Shown here: in pieces, positions 44,231-53,715 of the stretch
How the letters are laid out: each line of letters starts with the position of its first letter
How positions within the stretch are numbered: the stretch's first letter is position 1
Source of the DNA: Acidobacteriota bacterium
Lineage (GTDB): Bacteria > Acidobacteriota > Terriglobia > Terriglobales > Acidobacteriaceae
DNA length: 64,000 bases
NCBI GenBank assembly: GCA_021806005.1
Contig: JAJZDM010000007.1
Span: 1 to 64,000 of the forward strand
Reading direction: 5' to 3'
Program-made: the position numbers and the translations under genes
Notes under the pieces: generated by a model
Databases searched by the model: none
What the model saw: the letters and a program-made list of their open reading frames with translations, nothing else
Told to the model about the DNA's origin: nothing

Positions 44231-47200
44231 ATGGCCGCCGAGTTCACCCACCTCCATCTGCATACCGATTACTCCCTGCTGGACGGGGCCTGCGACGTCG
44301 ACAAGCTGGCAAAACACCTGACCAAACTGGGCCAGACCTCCGCCGCGATCACCGACCATGGCAACATTTATGGCGCCGTGCACTTCTTCGACGCCATGAA
44401 GAAGAAGAACCTTAAACCGATCCTCGGATGCGAACTCTACATCTGCAAGGAAGAGTCCCACCTGCGCGAACACGCCGACCCTGACTCCAAGTACAACCAT
44501 CTGCTGGTTCTGGCCGAAAACGAGGCCGGGTACAGAAATCTGGTGCGCCTTACCAGTGAGGCAGCCTTGCACGGCTTCTATAAGAAGCCTCGCGTCTCCA
44601 AGTCCTTCCTGGCCCGACACACGGAGGGCCTCATCTGCTTCTCCGGCTGTCTTGCCGGCGAAGTCAGCCAGCACATCATGGCCGGCAACTACGATCGGGC
44701 AAAACAATCCGCCGGCGAACTGGAGACCCTCTTTGGCCGCGGGAACTTCTTCCTGGAGATTCAGGATCACCACCTCGAGCCGGACAAGGCCGTAACCGAG
44801 GCCATGTTCCGCCTGGAGAAGGACCTCGACATTCCCCTGATCGCCACCAACGACTCCCACTACATCGAAGACCAGGACTCCCGCGCTCACGAGGTCCTGC
44901 TCTGCGTGCAGACCGCCGGCAGCATGAATGACCCCAAGCGCTTCAAATTTGATACCCAGGAGTTCTACATCAAAAGCGCGGAGGAGATGCATCGTCTCTT
45001 CGCCCACGCACCCGAGGTCTGCACCCGCACCATGCAGTTTCCGGAGCGCTGCCAGCTTGAGCTCTCCAAGGTCAAGAATCCCTTTCCCCGGTTCGATTGT
45101 CCCGAAGGAATGGATATCGATACCTACTTTGAGCAGGTCTGCCGGGCCGGTTGGCGTCACCGCCGTGAGACGGCCATCAAACACCTGGAGGACACCGGCA
45201 AGCTACGTAAGTCTATAGCGGACTATGAGGCCCGCCTGCAGCGCGAGATAGAGTGCATCAAACAGATGAAGTTTCCTGGCTATTTCATGATTGTATGGGA
45301 CTTCATTCGCTATGCACGAGAACAGGGCATCCCCGTGGGGCCGGGCCGTGGATCGGCCGCCGGCTCGCTGGTGGCCTACGTCATGGAGATCACCGATATT
45401 GATCCCTTGCAGAATGATCTGCTCTTTGAGCGATTCCTGAATCCAGAACGCATCTCGATGCCGGATATCGACATTGACTTTGACATGAACCGCCGTGGGG
45501 AGGTAATCGAGTACGTCCGTCAGAAGTACGGGAACGACCAGGTGGCTCAGATCATCACCTTCAACACCATGGCTGCCAAGGCGGCGATCAAGGATGTCGG
45601 ACGGGCCTTCGATATGCCCTACGGCGAGGTAGACCGCATCGCCAAACTCATCCCGACGACCATCGGCATCACCATCGAACAGGCCCTCCAGGAGAACCCG
45701 ATGCTCTCGGCAGCCTACGAGGCGGACCCCAAGGTCAAGGAGTTGATCGATACCGCTCAGCGCCTGGAGGGACTTGTGCGCGGCGCCGGCGTACACGCCG
45801 CCGGAGTGGTCATCGCACCTCAACCTCTTACTGAGCTTGTTCCAGTAACACGCACAAAAGATGAGGCTATAGTTACCAGCTACGATATGAAGGCCGTGGA
45901 GAAGATGGGGCTTCTCAAGATGGACTTCCTGGGCCTGACCACGCTGACGGTGATCGACGACTGCCTGAAGCTGATCCGGTCGAACCGCGGGGAGACGGTC
46001 GATCTGGCCACCATCGACCTGGAGGATGAGGCTACCTTTGAGCGGGTCTTTCACCGCGCCCTCACCTCCGGCGTCTTCCAGTTTGAGTCCGGCGGGATGC
46101 AGGACGTCCTGCGCCGTTACAAGCCCAACTCCATCGAACATCTCACCGCGCTCAATGCGCTCTATCGTCCCGGACCGATGTCCATGATCGACGACTTCAT
46201 CGAGCGCAAGTGGGGACGCCGCGAGGTGGAGTATATCCTCCCCGACCTGGAACCGCTGCTCCGCGAGACCCTGGGGGTGATGGTCTATCAGGAACAGGTG
46301 ATGCAGATCTCCAACCTGATAGGCGGCTACTCCCTGGGCGGCGCAGACCTGCTGCGCCGCGCCATGGGAAAGAAAGACGTCGCTGAGATGGAGAGGCAGC
46401 GCGAGGTCTTTCTGGCCGGTGCGGCACAACGCAACTACCCCAAGGCCGCAGCCGGGGAGATCTTCGATCAGATGGCCAAGTTTGCAGGATACGGCTTCAA
46501 CAAGTCGCACTCGGCCGCCTACTCTCTGCTGGCCTATCACACCGCCTGGCTCAAGACACACTATCCGGTAGAGTTCATGGCGGCGCTGCTCACCTCCGAA
46601 ACCAGCAAGCCGGAGAACGTCGTCAAATATATCGGGGAGTGCCGCGAGTTGGGGATTGCGGTGATTCCGCCCGACGTCCAGGTCTCGGCGGCTAACTTCA
46701 CCCCCACCGGCGACTCCATTCTCTTCGGACTGGCCGCCATTAAAAATGTGGGGCATAACGCCATTGACTCCATCCTCAGCGCCCGCAGCGAACTACAGGC
46801 GGCAGGGAAGCAGGGCTTCAGCACGCTTTGGGAGTTCTGTGAGAAGGTAGACCTTCGCCTCATGAACAAGCGCGTGCTGGAGAGCCTATGCAAGGCGGGC
46901 GCTCTGGACTCCTTCGGCCCCCGTGCCCGTGTCTTTGCCGCCCTGGACAAGGCGATCGAGCGCGCCCAGAAGTCGCAGCGCGACTCCGCCTCTGGCCAGC
47001 ACGGCCTCTTTGGCATGTTCGACGAACCCGGCCCGGCCCGCAGCGAGGACGAACTTCCGGCGGGGCCGGAGTGGGATGAGCACGTTCGCCTGCAGAACGA
47101 GAAAGAGGTTCTGGGCTTCTTCGTCAGCGGCCATCCCCTGGATCGGTATCGGGAGAAGTTGCGCAACCTCAAGGTTGTCGACACGGTGACGGCCTGCGAG

Positions 47201-47755
47201 ATGAAGCCTGAGCCGCAGCAGTTCCGCCGCGGGCGAGGGGAGGATACCTCCCATGAGATTCAGATCGCCGGTGTCATCACCGGCCTCAAGGTCGCCAAGT
47301 CCAAGCGTACCGGAGAGATGTACGCCCAGGCTGCCCTGGAGGATACGGTAGGCAGAATTGAACTGATCGCCTTCTCCTCCGCCTACGAAAAGCTCTCCGA
47401 GAAGCTGAAGATCGATGTGCCGGTCCTGGTCCGGGGCACCCTGCGCGGCGACGAGGATGCCGCCCCCAAGCTGGCCATCACAGGGATCACGGCGCTGGAG
47501 GACGTTCAGCTCAAGCTTCCGGGGGCGCTGCGTATCCGGGTTCCAATGCATAACCCTGACACACAGCTTCTGGGCAAACTGGAGGCGATCTTTCGCTCCG
47601 CCCCCGGAGACGGCAAACTGATGCTGCGCCTGGAAGAGCCCAGCCAGTTCGCCGTAGACCTGGAGCCGAAGGGGCTGAACGTGGCTGCGGACGTAGCCTT
47701 CATCGAGCAGGTAGAGTCGCTGGTGGGCCGCGGCGCCGTCCAGATTATCCACTGA
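44231..47755 (+). CDS. dnaE: DNA polymerase III alpha subunit
   Basis: The replicative polymerase catalytic subunit, 1174 residues from ATG 44231 (MAAEFTHLHLHTDYSLLDG); the longer frame adds an unrelated leader. The PHP domain begins HLHLHTDYSLLDGA, with ITDHGNIYGA; the polymerase active site is seen in PVGPGRGSAAGSLVAY and MPDIDIDFDMNRRGEVIEYVR (three acidic residues), with KMDFLGL..L and GVMVYQEQVMQISNLIGGYSLGGAD. The C-terminal OB fold (IAGVITGLKVAKSKRTGEMYA) is present. Length and order are normal for DnaE1. It is followed by accA, a common arrangement. Confidence 0.97.
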   Translation: MAAEFTHLHLHTDYSLLDGACDVDKLAKHLTKLGQTSAAITDHGNIYGAVHFFDAMKKKNLKPILGCELYICKEESHLREHADPDSKYNHLLVLAENEAGYRNLVRLTSEAALHGFYKKPRVSKSFLARHTEGLICFSGCLAGEVSQHIMAGNYDRAKQSAGELETLFGRGNFFLEIQDHHLEPDKAVTEAMFRLEKDLDIPLIATNDSHYIEDQDSRAHEVLLCVQTAGSMNDPKRFKFDTQEFYIKSAEEMHRLFAHAPEVCTRTMQFPERCQLELSKVKNPFPRFDCPEGMDIDTYFEQVCRAGWRHRRETAIKHLEDTGKLRKSIADYEARLQREIECIKQMKFPGYFMIVWDFIRYAREQGIPVGPGRGSAAGSLVAYVMEITDIDPLQNDLLFERFLNPERISMPDIDIDFDMNRRGEVIEYVRQKYGNDQVAQIITFNTMAAKAAIKDVGRAFDMPYGEVDRIAKLIPTTIGITIEQALQENPMLSAAYEADPKVKELIDTAQRLEGLVRGAGVHAAGVVIAPQPLTELVPVTRTKDEAIVTSYDMKAVEKMGLLKMDFLGLTTLTVIDDCLKLIRSNRGETVDLATIDLEDEATFERVFHRALTSGVFQFESGGMQDVLRRYKPNSIEHLTALNALYRPGPMSMIDDFIERKWGRREVEYILPDLEPLLRETLGVMVYQEQVMQISNLIGGYSLGGADLLRRAMGKKDVAEMERQREVFLAGAAQRNYPKAAAGEIFDQMAKFAGYGFNKSHSAAYSLLAYHTAWLKTHYPVEFMAALLTSETSKPENVVKYIGECRELGIAVIPPDVQVSAANFTPTGDSILFGLAAIKNVGHNAIDSILSARSELQAAGKQGFSTLWEFCEKVDLRLMNKRVLESLCKAGALDSFGPRARVFAALDKAIERAQKSQRDSASGQHGLFGMFDEPGPARSEDELPAGPEWDEHVRLQNEKEVLGFFVSGHPLDRYREKLRNLKVVDTVTACEMKPEPQQFRRGRGEDTSHEIQIAGVITGLKVAKSKRTGEMYAQAALEDTVGRIELIAFSSAYEKLSEKLKIDVPVLVRGTLRGDEDAAPKLAITGITALEDVQLKLPGALRIRVPMHNPDTQLLGKLEAIFRSAPGDGKLMLRLEEPSQFAVDLEPKGLNVAADVAFIEQVESLVGRGAVQIIH

Positions 47756-47930
47756 TCGCAATGGCCGGGGCCAGCGCCCCTCCAGTGTGCCCCCCTTCGA
47801 TCTCCATCTGCTTCCTGGGGATCGGGTGGGTTTCTGGGGACGCGGATGGCTCTTCCGCCTGTGCCGGAGGCCCAGCCTGGCCGGCCGCCGCAGGATCCAT
47901 TTCTCCCGTACAATCATCTTGGTAAAAGAG

Positions 47931-48782
47931 ATGGCAGAGAACATATCCGCAAAGAACGCTCCTAAGCCCGCAACCCCGGTTCCGGAAGCCTGGGTCAAAA
48001 CAGAGCTGGCCCGACATCCGCAACGTTGCTATCCGATGGACTTCATTCAGGCTCTCTTTACTGGCTTCAGCGAAATTCACGGCGATCGCCACTTTGCCGA
48101 CGATCCGGCGATGACGGCTGGGATGGCACGCTTTCACGGTCAGCCGGTGATGGTCATCGCCAATCTGAAGGGCCGTACCGTGAAGGAGCGCGTTGCCCGC
48201 AAGTTCGGCTCGCCCGATCCGGAGGGGTACCGCAAGGCTCTACGGGCCATGAAGATCGCGGAGAAGTTTCATCGCCCGATCTTTACCTTCATCGACTGTG
48301 CCGGGGCCAACCCCGGTCTGGGTGCAGAGGAACGCGGCCAGGCCGAAGCCATCGCCCGTAACCTGCTGGAAATGTCCCGCCTTCGCGTCCCCACCATCGC
48401 CACGATCACCGGCGAAGGCGGCTCGGGCGGAGCTCTCGCGCTCGCCGTGGCCGACCGGGTCCTGATCCTGGAGAATGCAATCTACTCTGTCATCTCCCCG
48501 GAAGGCTGCGCCTCCATCATGTGGAAAGATGCCTCCCGAAGACAGGACGCCGCTGTGGCGCTCCGCTACACGGCAGATGACGTCAAGCGCCTGGGTTGCG
48601 TGGATGAGATCATCTCCGAGCCGGAAGGCGGCACGCAGAATGACCCGATTCTGGCTGCTAAGCTGCTCGACGAGCGGCTGGTGGCGCACCTGGACGCCTT
48701 GCAGCGCCTCCCAACGGACGACATGCTCGCCGCGCGCTACCAGAAGTTTCGCAATATTGCGCAGCTTTATACCGTCGCTTGA
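47931..48782 (+). CDS. accA: Acetyl-CoA carboxylase carboxyltransferase alpha subunit
   Basis: Transfers carboxyl from biotin to acetyl-CoA, making malonyl-CoA with AccD. 283 residues from the ATG at 47931, against about 319 in E. coli; the domain begins directly at VKTELARHPQRCYPMDFI, so the usual N-terminal coiled segment is reduced to about 30 residues. Conserved patterns: GDRHFADDPAMTAGMARF, FGSPDPEGYRKALR, FIDCAGANPGLGAEERGQAEAIARNL, TGEGGSGGALALAV, SPEGCASIMWKDA. An upstream extension would start in untranslatable-looking sequence. The accD subunit is not here. It lies 175 bp after dnaE. Confidence 0.94.
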   Translation: MAENISAKNAPKPATPVPEAWVKTELARHPQRCYPMDFIQALFTGFSEIHGDRHFADDPAMTAGMARFHGQPVMVIANLKGRTVKERVARKFGSPDPEGYRKALRAMKIAEKFHRPIFTFIDCAGANPGLGAEERGQAEAIARNLLEMSRLRVPTIATITGEGGSGGALALAVADRVLILENAIYSVISPEGCASIMWKDASRRQDAAVALRYTADDVKRLGCVDEIISEPEGGTQNDPILAAKLLDERLVAHLDALQRLPTDDMLAARYQKFRNIAQLYTVA

Positions 48783-48988
48783 GCACAGTTGCGCAGGCTG
48801 ACGCTGAGGTTCACCAGTTGGGTCTTCCGAGCAGTCAACTGCGTCGCAGACGTCGCCGCTTCAGCGCGATGAACCCGACAGGAGGGGGATCGGCATCCAA
48901 TCTCTGCGGCCAGATACAACTCGGCCTGGCCTGCTTCATCTCTCCAATCCGCTACAGGACCGTCTGAACCAAAGGAGTCTTTATACCT

Positions 48989-50053
48989 TTGCAACCCTCA
49001 CGTCCCTCTGCTCTTCTGCGCCCCTTGCACATGCTCCTCTTCCTTGGTGGGGGAGTGTGGGTCATCGCCGCCCGCGGTCTGGCGCTGCGTGCCGCCAACG
49101 GGCTTACGATCCGCTTTAACCTCTCGATCTTCAACGATCTGTTCCAGCAGGCATTCCTTCTCTTCCTTCTGCTTTGGGGTTTCACCACCCTGCGCTGGAT
49201 CACCTCTCACTCTCCCGCCCCGGATCGCCATAATCGGATCAATGGGTTTCGCACCGCCAACGCTCTACCCAGCCGTGCCACCAGCCGAGAGGAGTGGCTG
49301 CGCGGTGTCGCCATCGGATGGGGCATGGTGCTGGCTGCGCTGTTACCTATGGTGCTGGCTGGGTCTCTCCACCCTCAGTTCAACTTTTCCTTCAACAACC
49401 TCGGCTTGACGCTGCTCAGCGTGATCACCCTTGCTGTCCTCACGCTCACGATGGAAGTAACCTTCCGCGGCTTCCTCTTCACGGAGTTTCTGGAAGCCAC
49501 CAGCCCAGGCTTCGCCACCTTCTTCCTCTCGTTTTTCTATGCCAGCCTGGGGAGCCTCCAGCCGGACGCCACCCTGTTCAGCATCCTCAATGCCTTCCTG
49601 TTTGGCATCCTCCTGAGCACCTGCTATCTGCGCACCCGGGCGCTCTGGATCGGGTGGGGAATCCACTTCGCCTGGAACACCATATTGGCCGTTCTCTTCG
49701 GGCTTCCGCTGGCTGGGGACGCCAGCTACAGCAACATCGTCTTTACCTCCACCTCCGGCTCACCTTGGCTAACCGGTGACGCCTATGGTCCGAACGCAGC
49801 GATGCTCACCTCCATCGTGTTGCTCCTTTCCATCGTGGTAGTCCTGCGCGTCACCCGCCATTACGCGTGGGAGTACACCTATGTCGCCCCGGTACCTGGC
49901 GGCTACCCCATGGAGGGCGCGGAGCCGGCCACCCCCAGTGCAGCGCCGGCTCCGCTGGTCCAGATTCTCGGCTCCACACCATCCATTCCAGCGCCCGTCA
50001 CAAACCTTGCACCGCCGGTATCTCCGCAAGAGGATCCATCCTCCCAACCCTGA
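48989..50053 (+). CDS. CPBP-family intramembrane protease-like protein with altered motif
   Basis: 354 residues from TTG 48989, with AAAGGAG 11 bases upstream. About eight hydrophobic helices (to about 285) are followed by a Pro/Ala-rich cytoplasmic tail. The CPBP motifs are recognisable but altered: the glutamate pair motif EExxxRG reads MEVTFRG, the middle FxxxH reads FYASLGS without the His, while the last motif HFAWN is kept. So catalytic ability is doubtful. The tail is unusual for the family. Neighbours give no operon context. Confidence 0.75.
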   Translation: MQPSRPSALLRPLHMLLFLGGGVWVIAARGLALRAANGLTIRFNLSIFNDLFQQAFLLFLLLWGFTTLRWITSHSPAPDRHNRINGFRTANALPSRATSREEWLRGVAIGWGMVLAALLPMVLAGSLHPQFNFSFNNLGLTLLSVITLAVLTLTMEVTFRGFLFTEFLEATSPGFATFFLSFFYASLGSLQPDATLFSILNAFLFGILLSTCYLRTRALWIGWGIHFAWNTILAVLFGLPLAGDASYSNIVFTSTSGSPWLTGDAYGPNAAMLTSIVLLLSIVVVLRVTRHYAWEYTYVAPVPGGYPMEGAEPATPSAAPAPLVQILGSTPSIPAPVTNLAPPVSPQEDPSSQP

Positions 50054-50387
50054 CGTGCTACGCAGCCTGTAAGACCATTCGCTGAGAGTATTCACGAGGA
50101 TGTTCTGCAACGTCGCGATCCCCAGTGGGCTCGCCTGCGGCGTTGGACAGAAGATGTCCGTGCACGCCCTCGCTGGGGAACTTGTCCACACTGAAAATGC
50201 TGCAATCACCTCCTTCGGACAAGGGGGAAAACCCCTCGCTTCGTGTAAAATCGCAGGAGAAGTTCAATCGGCCCTGCGCCCTTGCGACCCTCCTGTTCGG
50301 CCCAGCCCACCAGCCCAGCCTGCCACGGATCAAGCACGGTCGCCGCGCGCACCGCAGGCCGCACCTTCTTATCAGGAGATCATCACG
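50054..50387. other. 334-bp intergenic region before the zinc-ribbon gene
   Basis: No gene is supported. A GGGGGAAAACCCC inverted run near 50225-50238 is the only structure seen. The gene's ribosome site CAGGAGAT ends the region. Confidence 0.45.
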
Positions 50388-50567
50388 ATGGCAAAGATTG
50401 CCAAGACCGGCGACCGCAAAAAGGTCATGGATACACAGAAGAGCACGGACTGCCCCAAGTGCTCCAAGCCCACCCGCATCGTCAAGCGGGTCAAGGACCG
50501 CGAGCGCGGCATTCCGGGGGGAGTCTATATCTCCTGCTCGGCCTGCGACTTCTTCGAGAAGCTTTAA
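50388..50567 (+). CDS. Zinc-ribbon microprotein, 59 residues
   Basis: Starts MAKIAKTGDRKKVMDTQKS with AGGAG upstream. Two CxxC pairs, CPKC (residues about 22-25) and CSAC (about 51-54), flank a basic beta segment (RIVKRVKDRERG), the signature of a zinc ribbon. Length and basic character suggest nucleic-acid or ribosome contact, but this is inference. I know of no named family; ORF-length neighbours in this region are non-coding, so the gene stands alone, with a terminator 275 bp downstream. Confidence 0.8.
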   Translation: MAKIAKTGDRKKVMDTQKSTDCPKCSKPTRIVKRVKDRERGIPGGVYISCSACDFFEKL

Positions 50568-50843
50568 TCTTTTTCCTGGATGCAGGGCTTCGGCTAAATG
50601 CTTTTCCCATCCACTGTCCATCGGTTGCATATGGACCAGGTCCCAGCTAAAACATCCGCGGTGCCTGCCCGGTGGTGGCGAGGAGTGTCCTCAACCAGCA
50701 CCTGAGCCGATCACGAAGAGGAAACCGGAGCAGGGAATCAACGCTGGCCCGGGCATACGCAGGTGAACCAGAGGATGTTCCGCTGGTCTGGTTGGGTTGC
50801 CTCTGAGCACGTTCAGCAGAGATATCGTCAACGTTCCATCAAA

Positions 50844-50869
50844 AGGTTCGCCGCCCGGCGGACCTTTTT
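50844..50869 (+). terminator. Rho-independent terminator downstream of the zinc-ribbon gene
   Basis: AGGTTCGCC / GGCGGACCT forms a 9-bp stem (one G-T pair) with loop GCCC, followed directly by TTTTT. The rest of 50568-50993 holds no supported gene. Confidence 0.75.
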
Positions 50870-50993
50870 GCTTGTAGTAGCGTCTCACCAACTGTGCGAT
50901 TAGGGGGATGTATCCCCGCGAGTAACCTTTCCCACTTGACGACTGTCGTCTTGGGGGAGGAAACTCCTTCACGGTATTAGGAATTTTTTCATT

Positions 50994-51926
50994 ATGGTCA
51001 TCAGCACTGCCGTTTCACCCGACGTTTCAAAGGTCTTCGCCTCCACGCCACAGTTCACCCGTCCGACCTTTCTGATGTGTCCGCCAGAGTGGTACGGCGT
51101 GGATTATGTCCTGAACCCCTGGATGGCGGGCAACGTCCATCGCTCCTCCCGCGATCTCGCCTTCGCCCAGTGGAAGAGCATGCACAACGTCCTACGCAGC
51201 GTCGCCGATGTTCGGCTCCTGCGTCCCGAGCCGGGCTGTCCGGACATGGTCTTCCTCGCCCATGGGGCCCTCATCCATCACGGCGTCGCTGCCATCTCCA
51301 GCTTCAACCCGCAGCAGCGTCGTGCTGAAACCGCCCATCTGCGCCGCTGGCTCATCAGCGAGGGATTTCTCCTCTGGGAGACTCCGCGTGAGACCCCCTT
51401 TGAGGGCGAGGGCGATGTCGCCTTCAACGAAGAGGGAACCGCTCTCTGGGCGGCACATGGCGTGCGTACCTGCCGCGCAGCGCACCGGCATCTGGCGGAT
51501 GCATGGCAGGTCCCCATCACCTCGCTACACCTCTCCGATCCCCGCTTCTACCACCTGGATACCTGCTTCACCCCGCTGGCGAACCCCACCGGTGCAGGCG
51601 GCGGCTACATCCTCTACTATCCCGGCGCTTTTGACGCCGCCTCCATCGCTGCCATCGAAAGCGCCTACCCCGCCGACCACCGCTTCGCTGTCTCCGAACT
51701 CGACGCGACCCACATGGCTTGCTGCGCCCTCAATCTGGGCCGCACGATCTTCACCGGTGAGATCACCCGGGAGTTGGCGACTCGGCTCTTCGATGCCGGC
51801 TTTGACGTGGTCCAGCTCGAACTCAGCGAGTTCATCAAGGGAGGCGGAGGCGCCAAATCCCTCGCGCTGCGTCTCAGCGATATGCCCATCACCCACGGCC
51901 GCCTCGGCCAGCTCGCTGTCTCCTAG
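50994..51926 (+). CDS. Amidinotransferase / DDAH-like protein with Ser in place of the catalytic Cys
   Basis: 310 residues of the guanidine-modifying (GME) superfamily, which includes arginine deiminase-like and dimethylargininase enzymes. Family pattern: FLMCPPEWYGVDYVLNPWM (about 27-45), PDMVFLAHGALI (about 83-94; usual form FTANAGLV), GEGDVAFN (about 139), DPRFYHLDTCFTPL with the catalytic His, and near the end KGGGGAKSLALRL, where the usual KC(L/T) catalytic Cys is Ser289 (codon TCC). So it may be catalytically altered or inactive. ATG 50994 follows AGGAA. It is monocistronic between two terminators. Confidence 0.85.
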   Translation: MVISTAVSPDVSKVFASTPQFTRPTFLMCPPEWYGVDYVLNPWMAGNVHRSSRDLAFAQWKSMHNVLRSVADVRLLRPEPGCPDMVFLAHGALIHHGVAAISSFNPQQRRAETAHLRRWLISEGFLLWETPRETPFEGEGDVAFNEEGTALWAAHGVRTCRAAHRHLADAWQVPITSLHLSDPRFYHLDTCFTPLANPTGAGGGYILYYPGAFDAASIAAIESAYPADHRFAVSELDATHMACCALNLGRTIFTGEITRELATRLFDAGFDVVQLELSEFIKGGGGAKSLALRLSDMPITHGRLGQLAVS

Positions 51927-51971
51927 AGATCGAACATCTATAAAGCACTTTAGAATCATTTGGATAAGGAA

Positions 51972-52005
51972 CTCAAAAGGCCCGGCATTCGCCGGGCCTT
52001 TTGAG
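51972..52005. terminator. Strong bidirectional rho-independent terminator
   Basis: A perfect 15-bp stem, CTCAAAAGGCCCGGC / GCCGGGCCTTTTGAG, has loop ATTC. The internal A and T runs make it work in both directions, between the amidinotransferase-like and rlpA genes. Confidence 0.88.
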
Positions 52006-52053
52006 TGAAGAAAAGCTGAGAGTCTTCAATCTCCGTCTCACCGCTCTCCTGTC

Positions 52054-52659
52054 TCAGCGGTCCACACGGGCAACCAGCTCCGGCTCCAGCAGGCTATCCG
52101 CGGGTGGTCTTCCCTCCGGGTGCAGCCTGGAGGGGTCGTCCATGTGCAACTGCGCAACCGCGCTCCCAGCGAGTCGTTGGTCATCCGGAGTCACCTCCTC
52201 GATTCGTACCTTGGCCAATCCCTCCACGCCGAGTCTCTTCGCTGCCGCGTAGGAGAGATCCACAATCCGGTTCATGGGCATGGGCCCCCTGTCGTTTACC
52301 CGGAGGATGGTCGACCTTCTGTTGTTGAGATTCGTTACCCGAACCCAGCTACCCAGCGGCAGCGTTCGGTGCGCACAGGTCATGGCGTACATGTCGTACG
52401 TCTCCCCGTTCGCTGTCTTTCGTCCGTTGAAGTCTCCTCCATACCAGGACGCCTTGCCTATCTGAAACCAGTGACGTTTCGCTATCGTCTTCTCGGACGG
52501 TGAACTGTTCGACAGGACTGCGTTGTCTCGTTTCACCGTAGGACTTGCAGCGAGGGAGGCCGTCAAACCCAGAGTCACGGCGAGCACACCGACGCGGGAG
52601 CGCCTGCGGTCTCTCCTTCCCTGTAGCTCTTCCACGCCATTCATCGTAGGATCACTCAT
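52054..52659 (-). CDS. rlpA: RlpA-family septal ring lytic transglycosylase
   Basis: About 201 residues from the ATG at 52659. A hydrophobic leader (VGVLAVTLGLTASLA) precedes the double-psi beta-barrel (about 75-155): GKASWYGGDFNGRKTANGETYDM, AHRTLPLGSWVRVTN, NDRGPMPMNRIVDLSYAAAKRLG. The Asp of NDRGP and the Ser of DLSYAAA are conserved. There is no SPOR domain, so it would not bind denuded septal glycan as E. coli RlpA does. It probably cleaves naked peptidoglycan strands in the envelope. Divergent from thiD. Confidence 0.9.
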   Translation of the reverse strand: MSDPTMNGVEELQGRRDRRRSRVGVLAVTLGLTASLAASPTVKRDNAVLSNSSPSEKTIAKRHWFQIGKASWYGGDFNGRKTANGETYDMYAMTCAHRTLPLGSWVRVTNLNNRRSTILRVNDRGPMPMNRIVDLSYAAAKRLGVEGLAKVRIEEVTPDDQRLAGSAVAQLHMDDPSRLHPEGRPPADSLLEPELVARVDR

Positions 52660-52780
52660 ACAGTTATTGTCGCCTCCTGGATGACCTAAGTCAAACAAAT
52701 AAAAGGCATTTAGGCTCCATTTTCCATTGCAAATTCTGGATGAGTGTGATAGGGTTTTCTCACAGCCGGGTTGCCTCAAC

Positions 52781-53650
52781 GTGTCCGATTTTTCGCCTTC
52801 AGCCCCAGCCGCTTCACGCACGCTTCTGACCATTGCGGGTCATGATCCCTCCAGCGGTGCAGGGATCACCGCCGATCTGAAGACCTTCTCGGCGCATCGG
52901 TTCTTCGGAACCTCTATTCCAACGGCTCTAACCGTGCAGTCCACGCTCGGGGTGGCTGAGGTTTTACCCATCGACCCTGGCTTTCTGCGCCGCTCTCTCG
53001 ACTACCTGGTGGCCGATCTCCCACCCGCCGGCATCAAGATTGGCATGCTGGGCTCAGCCACGGCTGCCGCCTCCATCGCGGAGTTTCTGGCAACGTTCCG
53101 CGCACTCGCCAATAGGACCGCAAAAGGGAATCAGCGCACCGCCGACTCGCCCCTTCCACCGATCGTACTCGACCCCATCCTCCGCTCCACCTCCGGAGCC
53201 GATCTGCTCCCTCCCGACGCCATCGAGTCCCTTCACAGAGTCCTCCTGCCGCTGGTCAACTGGATCACACCCAACTGGAAGGAACTCTCACAGTTGACCG
53301 CTCTTCCAGTCGAGACTCTCGCCCAGGCCGAGGCTGCTACCCACGCGCTGGCTCAACGGCACTCTCATCTGCACATCGTCACCACCGCCGGCGAACACTC
53401 TCAGCCCACCGATCTTCTCCTCTTGCCCTCGGGAGAGGTGCACCGGTACGCTGGAGAACACATCGAATCCAACGCCACCCACGGCACAGGTTGTGCCTTT
53501 TCCTCCTCGCTGCTCTGCCACCTGGTCCTTCGAGACTCCCCATTGGAGGCCGTCCGAGGGGCCAAACACTTTGTCACCGAGGCTATCCGCCATGCTCCCA
53601 ATCTGGGCCATGGAAAGGGTCCTCTCAACCTCTTCTGGCACCTGCTCTAG
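52781..53650 (+). CDS. thiD: Hydroxymethylpyrimidine (phosphate) kinase
   Basis: Phosphorylates HMP and HMP-P for thiamine synthesis. I use GTG 52781 (VSDFSPSAPAA), giving about 289 residues; TTG 52727 would extend into the rlpA promoter side, and both starts have weak ribosome sites. Motifs: TIAGHDPSSGAGITADLKTF (about 17-36), LTVQSTLGV, IKIGMLGS, PIVLDPIL, ITPNWKE and the catalytic loop THGTGCAFSS (about 234). A 35-residue insertion between IGMLGS and PIVLDP is longer than usual. thiS follows after 65 bp. Confidence 0.92.
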   Translation: MSDFSPSAPAASRTLLTIAGHDPSSGAGITADLKTFSAHRFFGTSIPTALTVQSTLGVAEVLPIDPGFLRRSLDYLVADLPPAGIKIGMLGSATAAASIAEFLATFRALANRTAKGNQRTADSPLPPIVLDPILRSTSGADLLPPDAIESLHRVLLPLVNWITPNWKELSQLTALPVETLAQAEAATHALAQRHSHLHIVTTAGEHSQPTDLLLLPSGEVHRYAGEHIESNATHGTGCAFSSSLLCHLVLRDSPLEAVRGAKHFVTEAIRHAPNLGHGKGPLNLFWHLL

Positions 53651-53715
53651 CTCCGGCGTCTGCTCCCGGCATCGAGTGCCGCCTCCCGGGTTCGCTTCTG
53701 CTACGCTGATTCTGT

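Noticed and set aside
45203-46756. A 517-codon minus-strand frame
   Set aside because: Antisense to dnaE, with no recognisable protein features.
52660-52780. Thiamine riboswitch before thiD
   Set aside because: No conserved TPP-aptamer core was recognised in this short divergent interval.
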